Position numbers and translations under genes: made by a program. A DNA stretch of 35,911 bases, taken from NCBI RefSeq assembly GCF_014656095.1, contig NZ_BNBT01000088.1, forward strand, positions 1 to 35,911, given 5' to 3'. The DNA comes from Streptomyces longispororuber. GTDB lineage: Bacteria; Actinomycetota; Actinomycetes; Streptomycetales; Streptomycetaceae. The notes under the pieces are model-generated. The model saw only the letters and a program-made list of their open reading frames with translations. It did not search any database and had not been told where the DNA came from. Below are positions 16,119-23,703 of this stretch, one piece after another (the first letter of the stretch is position 1; every line of letters begins with the position of its first letter).

Positions 16119-17126
16119 CTACGCCGCGGACATCACCCGCTCCAACCCCTCGAAGTCCTCCACGCACTTCCCGCACCCCAGCGCCACGCTGTCCAGCGGA
16201 TCCTCCGCCACGAAGACCGGAATCCCCGTGGCGGACGCCAGCCGCAGGTCGAGGCCGGGCAGCAGCGCCCCGCCCCCGGTCAGCACGATGCCGTGCTCCA
16301 TGACGTCCCCGGACAGCTCGGGCGGGCACTCCTCCAGCGTGGCCCGCACCGCGGCGATGACGGCCTCGACGGGCTCGTCGAGCGCGGCCCGCACCTCCCG
16401 CACGGTGAGGTCCACGGTCTTGGGCAGACCGCGCACCTTCTCCCGCCCCCGCACCGTGAACGTGCGCATCTCGAAAGCGTCCTCACCGGGCACCGGCCAC
16501 GCCGAACCGATGGCGACCTTGATGTCCTCGGCGGTGCGCTCGCCGATGAGGAGGGCGTGCTCCTTGCGGACGTAGTCGGTGATCGCGGCGTCGAGCCGGT
16601 CGCCGCCCACCCGCAGGGACTGGGCGGTGACGATGCCGCCGAGGGAGATCACGGCGACCTCCGTGGTGCCGCCGCCGATGTCGACGACCATGGAGCCCCG
16701 CGGCTCGGCGACGGGCAGCCCCGCGCCGATCGCCGCGGCCATCGGCTCCTCCACGAGGTGCACGGCCCGCGCCCCGGCCCGCTGCGAGGCGTGCACGATG
16801 GCGCGCCGCTCGACGGGCGTGACCCCGCTGGGCACGCACACCACCATGCGGGTACGCGGCCGGCGACCCGGCACGGCCTTGCGCACGAAGTGCCGGATCA
16901 TCTCCTCGGCCGCCTCGTAGTCGCTGATCACGCCGTCCTTGAGGGGACGGATCGCGGTGATGGAGCCGGGGGTGCGGCCGATGGTCTCCTTGGCCTCCGT
17001 CCCGACGGCGAGCGCGCCGCGGGCGCCCTCCTTGACGGCGACCACGGACGGTTCGTTGAGCACGATGCCCTGACCGCGGACGTACAGAAGCGTGTTGGCG
17101 GTACCGAGGTCGATCCCTATGTCCAT
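16119..17126 (-). CDS. mbl: MreB paralogue of the Mbl type (bacterial actin)
   Basis: Actin-fold ATPase that polymerises under the membrane and helps to place wall synthesis. The 335-residue product has phosphate-1 DLGTANT (6-12), phosphate-2 VVDIGGGTTEVAVISLGG and the adenosine motif VLTGGGALLPG. It is highly similar to the MreB encoded 3 kb away but lacks the N-terminal MSFIGRD segment, so it begins directly with MDIGIDLG. The ATG at 17126 is chosen by alignment. No Shine-Dalgarno precedes it, and a CAAACT box nine bases upstream of the start could make the mRNA leaderless or nearly so. The gene is divergent from folC across 211 bases. In S. coelicolor an Mbl acts with MreB in spore-wall synthesis (literature recall); whether this is its orthologue is an inference. 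Confidence 0.88.
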   Translation of the reverse strand: MDIGIDLGTANTLLYVRGQGIVLNEPSVVAVKEGARGALAVGTEAKETIGRTPGSITAIRPLKDGVISDYEAAEEMIRHFVRKAVPGRRPRTRMVVCVPSGVTPVERRAIVHASQRAGARAVHLVEEPMAAAIGAGLPVAEPRGSMVVDIGGGTTEVAVISLGGIVTAQSLRVGGDRLDAAITDYVRKEHALLIGERTAEDIKVAIGSAWPVPGEDAFEMRTFTVRGREKVRGLPKTVDLTVREVRAALDEPVEAVIAAVRATLEECPPELSGDVMEHGIVLTGGGALLPGLDLRLASATGIPVFVAEDPLDSVALGCGKCVEDFEGLERVMSAA

Positions 17127-17213
17127 GATCGCCAAGTTTGCCGGGTCCCCCAGGACGACGGAGGGACCAAGGTCCCGAAACGGACAGGCCCAAAGTCCCG
17201 AGGCCGGGGTCAC

Positions 17214-17251
17214 AGCCCGTCCGGCGCTTGAGGACGAGGCGCGAAGCGCCA
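17214..17251 (+). repeat. Dispersed intergenic repeat copy (plus orientation)
   Basis: Contains the core CCCGTCCGGCGCTTGAGGAC followed by a short GGCGC-GCGCC hairpin. It is the same family as the arms of the palindrome at 11217-11272 and the two copies at 19272 and 19357. It lies in the divergent mbl-folC region. Confidence 0.8.
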
Positions 17252-17324
17252 AAGAAAGGGGGAAAGGGGCGAAGCCCCCTATACGACCCCACCCCTCGGG
17301 CGCCCACGCCAGAACCCGCCTCCG

Positions 17325-17340
17325 TAGACTGGCGTACGTG
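17325..17340 (+). promoter_or_regulatory. -10 box and probable leaderless start of folC
   Basis: TAGACT at 17325-17330 is a good -10 sequence, and the GTG at 17338 begins eight bases after its end. There is no Shine-Dalgarno sequence between, which suggests a leaderless mRNA. No convincing -35 box is visible. Confidence 0.55.
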
Positions 17341-18885
17341 AGCCACCTCCCTCCGCACGACAACCCGCACGACGACGACGAGAGCGGCGCGGCCGACTCC
17401 TCCGTCCGGCCCGACGAGTTCGACGAGATCGTCGCGGCCGAGACCGACCGCGACCCGGACCTCGCCGTGATCGAGGCGGGCAGCCGTACCCTGCGCACCC
17501 AGGCGGGCCCGCCGCAGGCCGACGTACCGGCCCGCCCCGCCGACCCGGAGGTGGACCGGGCGCTGCGCGAGGCCGAGGCGGAGCTCATGGCCCGCTGGCC
17601 CGAGACCAAGCTGGACCCCACCCTGAGCCGCATCGCCGCGCTGATGGACGTCCTGGGCGACCCGCAGCACGCGTACCCGTCGATCCACATCACGGGCACC
17701 AACGGCAAGACGTCCACGGCCCGCATGGTCGAGGCCCTCCTCGGCGCCTTCGAGCTGCGCACCGGGCGCTACACCTCCCCGCACGTGCAGTCGATCACCG
17801 AGCGCATCAGCCTGGACGGCGCCCCGATCGCCGCCGAGCGCTTCGTGGAGGCGTACCAGGACATCAAGCCGTACGTGGAGCTGATCGACGCCAAGGAGGA
17901 GCACCGGCTCTCCTTCTTCGAGGTGCTCACCGGCATGGCGTACGCGGCCTTCGCGGACGCCCCGGTCGACGTCGCCGTCGTCGAGGTCGGCATGGGCGGC
18001 ACCTGGGACGCCACGAACGTCATCGACGGCACGGTCTCCGTCGTCACCCCCATCGACCTGGACCACACCGACCGGCTCGGCACCACGCACGCGGAGATCG
18101 CCACCGAGAAGTCCGGCGTCATCAAGCAGGACGCGACGGTCATCCTGGCCCAGCAGCCGGTCGAGGCCGCGCAGGTGCTGCTGAAGAAGGCCGTCGACGT
18201 CGACGCCACCGTCGCCCGCGAGGGGCTGGAGTTCGGGGTCGTGGGCCGCCGGGTCGCCGTCGGCGGCCAGCTCCTCACGCTGCGCGGGCTCGGCGGCGAG
18301 TACGAGGAGGTGTTCCTGCCGCTGCACGGCGAGCACCAGGCGCACAACGCGGCGGTGGCGCTCGCCGCCGTCGAGGCGTTCTTCGGCGTCGGCGCGCAGC
18401 GCGCGGAGCCGCTGGACATCGAGACCGTCCGCAAGGCCTTCGCCACGGTCACCTCGCCGGGCCGCCTGGAGGTCGTACGCCGCTCGCCGACCGTCGTCCT
18501 GGACGCCGCGCACAACCCCGCCGGGGCCCGCGTCGCCGCCGCCGCGATCAGCGAGGTCTTCGACTTCAGCCGGCTGATCGGCGTGCTCGGCGTGAGCGAC
18601 GGCAAGAACGCGCGCGGGATGCTGGAGGCCTTCGAGCCGATCCTCGCCGAGGTCGTCGTCACGCAGAACTCCAGCGACCGGGCGCTCGGCGCGGACGAGC
18701 TCGCGGCCCTCGCCGTCGAGGTCTTCGGCGACGACCGCGTCCAGGTCGAGCCGCGTATGGACGACGCCCTGGAGGCGGCGATCACCCTCGCGGAGGAGGA
18801 GGGCGAGTTCGCGGGCGGCGGCGTCCTGGTCACCGGCTCCGTCATCACCGTCGGCGAGGCCCGACTGCTCCTGGGGAGGGGCTGA
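17338..18885 (+). CDS. folC: Folylpolyglutamate synthase / dihydrofolate synthase
   Basis: Adds glutamate to dihydropteroate or to folates in the cytosol, in an ATP-dependent Mur-ligase-type reaction. The 515-residue product has the P-loop GTNGKTSTA (from 120), the VGMGGTWDATN block, the DHTDRLG segment and the C-terminal DAAHNPAG motif. Its first 85 residues are an Asp/Glu-rich, His-rich extension not seen in the roughly 430-residue enzymes of other phyla; similar extensions occur in Streptomyces. The GTG at 17338 follows a -10 box at leaderless distance. The next gene (DUF4233) starts five bases after the stop, so the two are cotranscribed and probably coupled. Confidence 0.95.
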   Translation: MSHLPPHDNPHDDDESGAADSSVRPDEFDEIVAAETDRDPDLAVIEAGSRTLRTQAGPPQADVPARPADPEVDRALREAEAELMARWPETKLDPTLSRIAALMDVLGDPQHAYPSIHITGTNGKTSTARMVEALLGAFELRTGRYTSPHVQSITERISLDGAPIAAERFVEAYQDIKPYVELIDAKEEHRLSFFEVLTGMAYAAFADAPVDVAVVEVGMGGTWDATNVIDGTVSVVTPIDLDHTDRLGTTHAEIATEKSGVIKQDATVILAQQPVEAAQVLLKKAVDVDATVAREGLEFGVVGRRVAVGGQLLTLRGLGGEYEEVFLPLHGEHQAHNAAVALAAVEAFFGVGAQRAEPLDIETVRKAFATVTSPGRLEVVRRSPTVVLDAAHNPAGARVAAAAISEVFDFSRLIGVLGVSDGKNARGMLEAFEPILAEVVVTQNSSDRALGADELAALAVEVFGDDRVQVEPRMDDALEAAITLAEEEGEFAGGGVLVTGSVITVGEARLLLGRG

Positions 18886-18890
18886 CCGCT

Positions 18891-19247
18891 GTGCGTACGC
18901 TCTGTTCGTCCACCCTGATCGGCGAGTTCCTCGTCATCGGCTTCGCCGGTCTGGTCGCCATGAAGGACCCGGACCTGGAGGTGGGCACCGTCTGGACGGT
19001 GTGCGGGGTCGCCATGGCGCTGTCCCTGCTGCTGTGCGGCATGGTCACCCGGCCCGGCGGCGTCCAGCTCGGCTGGGCGCTGCAGATCGCGCTGATCGTG
19101 AGCGGGTTCGTGGTGCCGATGATGTTCGTGATGGGGGCGATGTTCGCCGCCCTGTGGTGGGCGTCGGTGCACTTCGGGCGGAAGGTCGACGAAGCCAAGG
19201 CGCGGTTTGCCGCGCTGGCTGAGCAGGGGGAGGGCTCCGGGGGCTGA
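18891..19247 (+). CDS. DUF4233 membrane protein
   Basis: Small integral membrane protein of 118 residues, conserved in actinobacteria between folC and ndk; function unknown. Three or four helices are visible: about 8-24 (IGEFLVIGFAGLVAM), 31-52 and 60-94 (LQIALIVSGFVVPMMFVMGAMFAALWW), with a short charged C-terminus. The GTG at 18891 has GGAGGGG within the end of folC as its ribosome-binding site. It forms a unit with folC. The long gap with repeats before ndk suggests that ndk has a separate promoter. Confidence 0.9.
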   Translation: MRTLCSSTLIGEFLVIGFAGLVAMKDPDLEVGTVWTVCGVAMALSLLLCGMVTRPGGVQLGWALQIALIVSGFVVPMMFVMGAMFAALWWASVHFGRKVDEAKARFAALAEQGEGSGG

Positions 19248-19611
19248 GCCCCCTGGGCCCCGGGGGGCTTGTCGCGCTGCGCGCTCGTCCTCAGGCGCCG
19301 GACGGGCTGGTTGGTCTGCGGGCTTGTGTCGTCGGGTGCGGGTCGTCTGCTGTTCATCGCGCTGCGCGCTCGTCCTCAAGCGCCGGACGGGCTGGATTCG
19401 TAGCTGGGTTCGTCCGGGCTCGGGGGAGGCGCCGGATGGGGTGGGAGCTGTCGGGGTTCCCGTCGACGGGACGCATCCCGTAACCGAGGCCGTTCGCGGA
19501 GGGCGGTCTCGGTCCGGGTTACTCACCCGGTGGCCACCCTCCGTAGTGGTCCCGGTATCGTGCGGACCCATCGCATGTGATCGTGAAGACACCCGCTTGG
19601 AGCCGCACACC
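19248..19611. other. Intergenic region between the DUF4233 gene and ndk
   Basis: No gene is visible. It holds two direct copies of the dispersed repeat (19272-19310 and 19357-19395) and, in its last 200 bases, the presumed ndk promoter, for which no clear -35/-10 pair could be assigned. Confidence 0.65.
19272..19395 (-). repeat. Two direct copies of the dispersed intergenic repeat
   Basis: The 39-base copies at 19272-19310 and 19357-19395 (period 85) differ at one base. Each reads GCGCTCGTCCTCA followed by GCGCCGGACGGGCTGG, the reverse orientation of the copy at 17214. Confidence 0.85.
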
Positions 19612-20025
19612 ATGAGCCAGCGCACGCTCGTCCTTCTCAAGCCCGACACGGTCCGCCGTGGTCTGATCGGGGAGGTCATCGGCCGTATCGAGCGCAAGGC
19701 GGGCTGGACCATCTCCGCGCTGGAGCTGCGCAGCCTAGACCAGGAGACGCTGGAGTCGCACTACGGCGAGCACAAGGGCAAGCCCTTCTACGAGCCGCTG
19801 GTGGCGTTCATGTCCTCCGGGCCCGTCGTCGCCCTCGTGGTCGAGGGCGAGCGCGTGATCGAGGGCATGCGGCAGCTCGCCGGGCCGACCGACCCGATCG
19901 CCGCCGCCCCCGGCTCCATCCGCGGCGACTTCGGCACCATCGTCCGCGAGAACCTCCTGCACGCCTCCGACTCCGAGGAGTCCGCCGCGCGCGAGCTGAA
20001 GATCTTCTTCCCGGGGCTCGCCTGA
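19612..20025 (+). CDS. ndk: Nucleoside diphosphate kinase
   Basis: Transfers the gamma-phosphate of ATP to nucleoside diphosphates through a phospho-histidine; cytosolic. The 137-residue product is of normal length. The active-site His117 is in NLLHASDS, and the GSIRGDFG motif and the N-terminal LVLLKPDTV strand are present. The ATG at 19612 has TTGGAG nine bases upstream; the long open frame that extends back to 19207 runs through repeats and is not coding. It is monocistronic by appearance: an intrinsic terminator lies 100 bases downstream, before mreB. Confidence 0.97.
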   Translation: MSQRTLVLLKPDTVRRGLIGEVIGRIERKAGWTISALELRSLDQETLESHYGEHKGKPFYEPLVAFMSSGPVVALVVEGERVIEGMRQLAGPTDPIAAAPGSIRGDFGTIVRENLLHASDSEESAARELKIFFPGLA

Positions 20026-20125
20026 CCCCCGGTGCGGTGGTGCCGGTCCCCCCGACGCCCTGGGCCTGACACGCCGTCAGCCGTACGCGTCGGGAGAGGG
20101 CGCCGGCGACCTCCCCGCTGACCAG

Positions 20126-20156
20126 GGACGGCCGAAGGAATTCGGCCGTCCTTTTG
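20126..20156 (+). terminator. Intrinsic terminator after ndk
   Basis: 11-bp stem (20126-20136 with 20141-20151), loop GGAA, followed by TTTTGT. It is the most canonical terminator in the window and isolates ndk from the mre cluster. Confidence 0.88.
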
Positions 20157-20364
20157 TCATATGCGCCCCATTCGGGGGAACCCCCGCCACGGATGGCACG
20201 TCTCCAAGAGCGGGGCGGCCCATCATCTGCTGACAATGGCGGAGACCCTCGCGCCGTGCGCGTGCGGGCGAGACTACGATGGAAGCCTCCACGCCACACA
20301 GCACCCACCTCGCCTACCTAACAAGCCATCACACGCTCCACTAGGGAAGGCCAGACGCATCCTC
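20157..20364 (+). promoter_or_regulatory. mreB promoter and leader region
   Basis: A TACGAT box at 20275-20280 could be a -10 element, giving a leader of about 80 bases; no convincing -35 box is paired with it. The stretch 20281-20340 is rich in C and A and poor in G, so the leader should be unstructured. Several promoters have been reported for Streptomyces mreB (recall); their sites cannot be assigned here. Confidence 0.35.
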
Positions 20365-21396
<1,032 letters not shown>

Positions 21397-21831
21397 CCTG
21401 ACGTGAAAGGATCCGCCGTACGAGTGCCTGCCGCCTCGTACGGCGGATCGTTGATATGGAAACACCACCCACCGGACCCGCCGCCCGCGCCCCGCGCCGC
21501 GTACGCCGTACCCGGCGCACCGCCCGGGCGACCCCGGTGACCACCGAGCACCAGCAGAAACACCCGTACCGCACCACCGGGGAACACCCGCACCGCACCA
21601 CTCAGGAACACCAGCAGCACCGGGAAACACCGCTTCACCGACGGAACCCCCCGCACCACCGAGAACAACCGAGAACAACCGAGAACCCCTGCAATGCCGC
21701 ACGACCCCGCGCAACACCGAGAAACGGCGAGAGTCCACAATTCCGCGCGCACTCGCCCGCGCGCGGTTTCATAGATTTCCGCTCAGTAGATTTCCGTAGA
21801 TTCCGACTTGAGGAAGGCACGGCCGCCGCAC
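21397..21831 (+). other. mreB-mreC intergenic region, C/A-rich with short tandem repeats
   Basis: No credible gene is visible in these 435 bases. After the hairpin the plus strand is C/A-rich. It carries three tandem copies of the 10-base ACCGAGAACA (21658-21687, last base changed in copy 3), an 8-bp hairpin (21743-21750 with 21759-21766) and three near-tandem copies of TAGATTTCCG (21772-21781, 21787-21796, shortened at 21797-21805). The region is probably a leader and promoter for mreC. Confidence 0.65.
21410..21449 (+). terminator. Hairpin between mreB and mreC (terminator or attenuator)
   Basis: Perfect 15-bp stem (21410-21424 with 21435-21449) and a 10-base loop, 13 bases after the mreB stop, followed by GTTGAT. 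It could reduce read-through into mreC-mreD-mrdA-rodA. Confidence 0.75.
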
Positions 21832-22791
21832 GTGAGGGACACACGAGAGAGCCGGCTGCTCCTGGTGCTGCTGATCGCCATCGCGTTCGCACTGATCACG
21901 GTGGACATCCGCGGCGGTGAGGACTCACCGGTCGACGGTGCCCGACGGGCCGCCGCCACCGTCTTCGGCCCGGTCGAGGACGGCATGGCCGGTGCCGTGG
22001 ACCCGATCGGCAACGCCATCGGCGCGGTCCGCGACTCCGGCGACCGCCACGACCGCATCGCGCAGCTCGAGCGGGAGAACGCCGCGCTGAAGGCCAAGCT
22101 CGGCAGCGACGACCGCAACCGCAGCCGGGTCAAGCAGCTCGACGACCTGCTGAAGAAGGCGGGCGCCGGCCAGTACGGCATCAAGGGCGCCGAGGTCATC
22201 GGCATAGGAGCCGCCCAGGGCTTCTCCTGGACCGTCACCATCGACGCCGGGGCCAACGACGGCATCAAGCGCGACATGACGGTCCTCAACGGCGACGGCC
22301 TGGTCGGCCGCGTCACCACCGTCGGCCCGTCCACCGCGACCGTGCTGCTCGCCAACGACCCCGACTTCACCGTCGGCACCCGCATGGAGAAGACCGACGA
22401 GCTCGGCTTCGCCTCCGGCCAGGGCGACCGGCCGCTGCGCGTCCAGATGCTCAACGGCAAGGCCAAGGTCAAGAAGGGCGACCGGCTGGTGACCTTCGGC
22501 TCACAGGCCGACAAGCCGTTCGTGCCCGGCGTCCCGGTCGGCGAGGTCGTCCGCATCGACCCCTCCCGCGGCGACCTGACCCGCAACGTGTACGTCCGGC
22601 CGTACGCCGGGTTCACCCGGCTCGACGTCGTCGGCGTCGTCGTGGAGGCCCCCCGCAAGGACCCGCGCGACACCGTCCTGCCGCCCCGGCCCAAGAAGCC
22701 CAAGCCCGCCCCGACCGTGACGGTCACCGCCACGCCCTCCGGACAGGCCCCGGCCGACGGAGCCGACGGCACCGAGCAGAACGAGCAGTAG
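21832..22791 (+). CDS. mreC: Rod shape-determining protein MreC
   Basis: Links the MreB cytoskeleton to the RodA-PBP2 wall synthase; anchored in the membrane with its bulk outside. The 319-residue product has one helix (about 8-24, LLLVLLIAIAFALITV), a coiled coil (about 70-100, including REN-AALKAKL) and the paired beta-barrel domain (about 115-275). The Lys/Pro-rich C-terminal tail looks disordered. The GTG at 21832 (VRDTRESRLLLV) is preferred over the TTG at 21808: the GAGGAAGG sequence lies between the two and can only serve the GTG, although 14 bases is a long spacing. mreD starts 13 bases after the stop. Confidence 0.93.
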   Translation: MRDTRESRLLLVLLIAIAFALITVDIRGGEDSPVDGARRAAATVFGPVEDGMAGAVDPIGNAIGAVRDSGDRHDRIAQLERENAALKAKLGSDDRNRSRVKQLDDLLKKAGAGQYGIKGAEVIGIGAAQGFSWTVTIDAGANDGIKRDMTVLNGDGLVGRVTTVGPSTATVLLANDPDFTVGTRMEKTDELGFASGQGDRPLRVQMLNGKAKVKKGDRLVTFGSQADKPFVPGVPVGEVVRIDPSRGDLTRNVYVRPYAGFTRLDVVGVVVEAPRKDPRDTVLPPRPKKPKPAPTVTVTATPSGQAPADGADGTEQNEQ

Positions 22792-22804
22792 GAGCACTGA
22801 CACC

Positions 22805-23479
22805 ATGCGCTTCAACCGGATCCTGCTCTCCAGCGCCCTGGTCGTGGTCGCCCTCGTCGTCCAGGTCAGCGTCCTGGCCCGGCTCCAGTTGCCGGGCGCC
22901 GTCCCCGACCTGGTGCTGCTCACCGTGCTCGGCCTCGCCCTCGTCTACGGCCACGTGGGCGGCGCCCTGATCGGCTTCGGCGCGGGCCTGCTCACCGACC
23001 TGGCGCCGCCCGCCGACCACGCCGCCGGGCGCTACGCCCTCGTGCTGTGCGTCATCGGCTACCTCGCCGGCCTCGCCAAGCCCGAGACCGGCCGCCTCCG
23101 CTCCGCCAGCGGCCCGCTCGTCGTCGTGGTCGGCGCCGCCATCGGCTCCACGCTCCTGTACGCGGGCGTGGGCGCCCTCGTCGGCGACGGCGCGGCCCGG
23201 CACGTGGGCCTGGGCGGGCTGCTCTTCACGGCCGCGCTGTACGACCTGCTGCTGGCGCCGTTCACCATCCCGCTGATCATCACGATCGCCCGCCGTGCCG
23301 AGAACGACCCGCTCGGCGAGAGCCCCGCCACCACCAAGGCCGCCGACGTCTCCAACGGCTTCCTGGCCTCCGGCACCGGCCTGCGCATCGGCAGCCAGCG
23401 CGGCGCCGGGCTGCGGATGAAGGCGGTCAAGGCCCGCGCGGCCCGCGCCGGACGCATCAAGGGGGTCAAGCGCCTGTGA
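22805..23479 (+). CDS. mreD: Rod shape-determining protein MreD
   Basis: Integral membrane partner of MreC. The 224-residue product has five or six helices (about 5-24, 34-52, 57-75, 78-92, 103-124, 137-163). A basic cytosolic tail of about 55 residues (ending RIKGVKRL) is longer than the approximately 165-residue MreD of other phyla. The ATG at 22805 uses the GGAG that overlaps the mreC stop. Its own stop overlaps the GTG of a small open frame as GTGA (23476-23479), which links it to the next gene by coupled translation. Confidence 0.93.
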   Translation: MRFNRILLSSALVVVALVVQVSVLARLQLPGAVPDLVLLTVLGLALVYGHVGGALIGFGAGLLTDLAPPADHAAGRYALVLCVIGYLAGLAKPETGRLRSASGPLVVVVGAAIGSTLLYAGVGALVGDGAARHVGLGGLLFTAALYDLLLAPFTIPLIITIARRAENDPLGESPATTKAADVSNGFLASGTGLRIGSQRGAGLRMKAVKARAARAGRIKGVKRL

Positions 23480-23703
23480 GCGCACCGCAGTCGCCACCCG
23501 GCACGGCCGCGCACCCGCGGGCGCCCGGCGACGCCACCGGGGGAGCCGGTGCCGGCGCCGCCGACCGGGCCGCGAGCCACGTCACCGGCCCAGTCACCGA
23601 CTACGTCACCGGCCGCGTCACCGGCCGAGTCGCCGACTACGTCACCGGTCACGACACCAGCCGCGTCACCGGCCGCGTCACCAGGGGAGGAGCGAAGCAG
23701 TGA
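23476..23703 (+). CDS. Candidate small protein between mreD and mrdA, with VTGR-type repeats
   Basis: Not recognised. This 75-residue open frame starts with a GTG overlapping the mreD stop (GTGA) and ends with a TGA overlapping the mrdA start (GTGA, 23700-23703). It thus fills the gap exactly, and AAGGGGG lies 10 bases upstream of its start. The N-terminal half is Pro/Ala/Gly-rich; the C-terminal half repeats units such as VTGR, VTDY and VTGP, encoded by GTCACCGGCCGC-like repeats. No membrane helix or cysteine is present. The alternative is a non-coding repeat spacer in which the overlaps are chance. Confidence 0.5.
   Translation: MSAPQSPPGTAAHPRAPGDATGGAGAGAADRAASHVTGPVTDYVTGRVTGRVADYVTGHDTSRVTGRVTRGGAKQ

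Noticed and set aside
21456..21920. 154-residue open frame between mreB and mreC
   Set aside because: It is made of His/Thr/Arg/Pro from C/A-rich repeats, overlaps mreC by about 90 bases in another frame and resembles no protein; treated as leader DNA.
23580..23690. CRISPR-like or VNTR array in the GTCACCGG repeats
   Set aside because: Units are about 12 bases with no spacers of constant length; they are better explained as coding or simple repeats.
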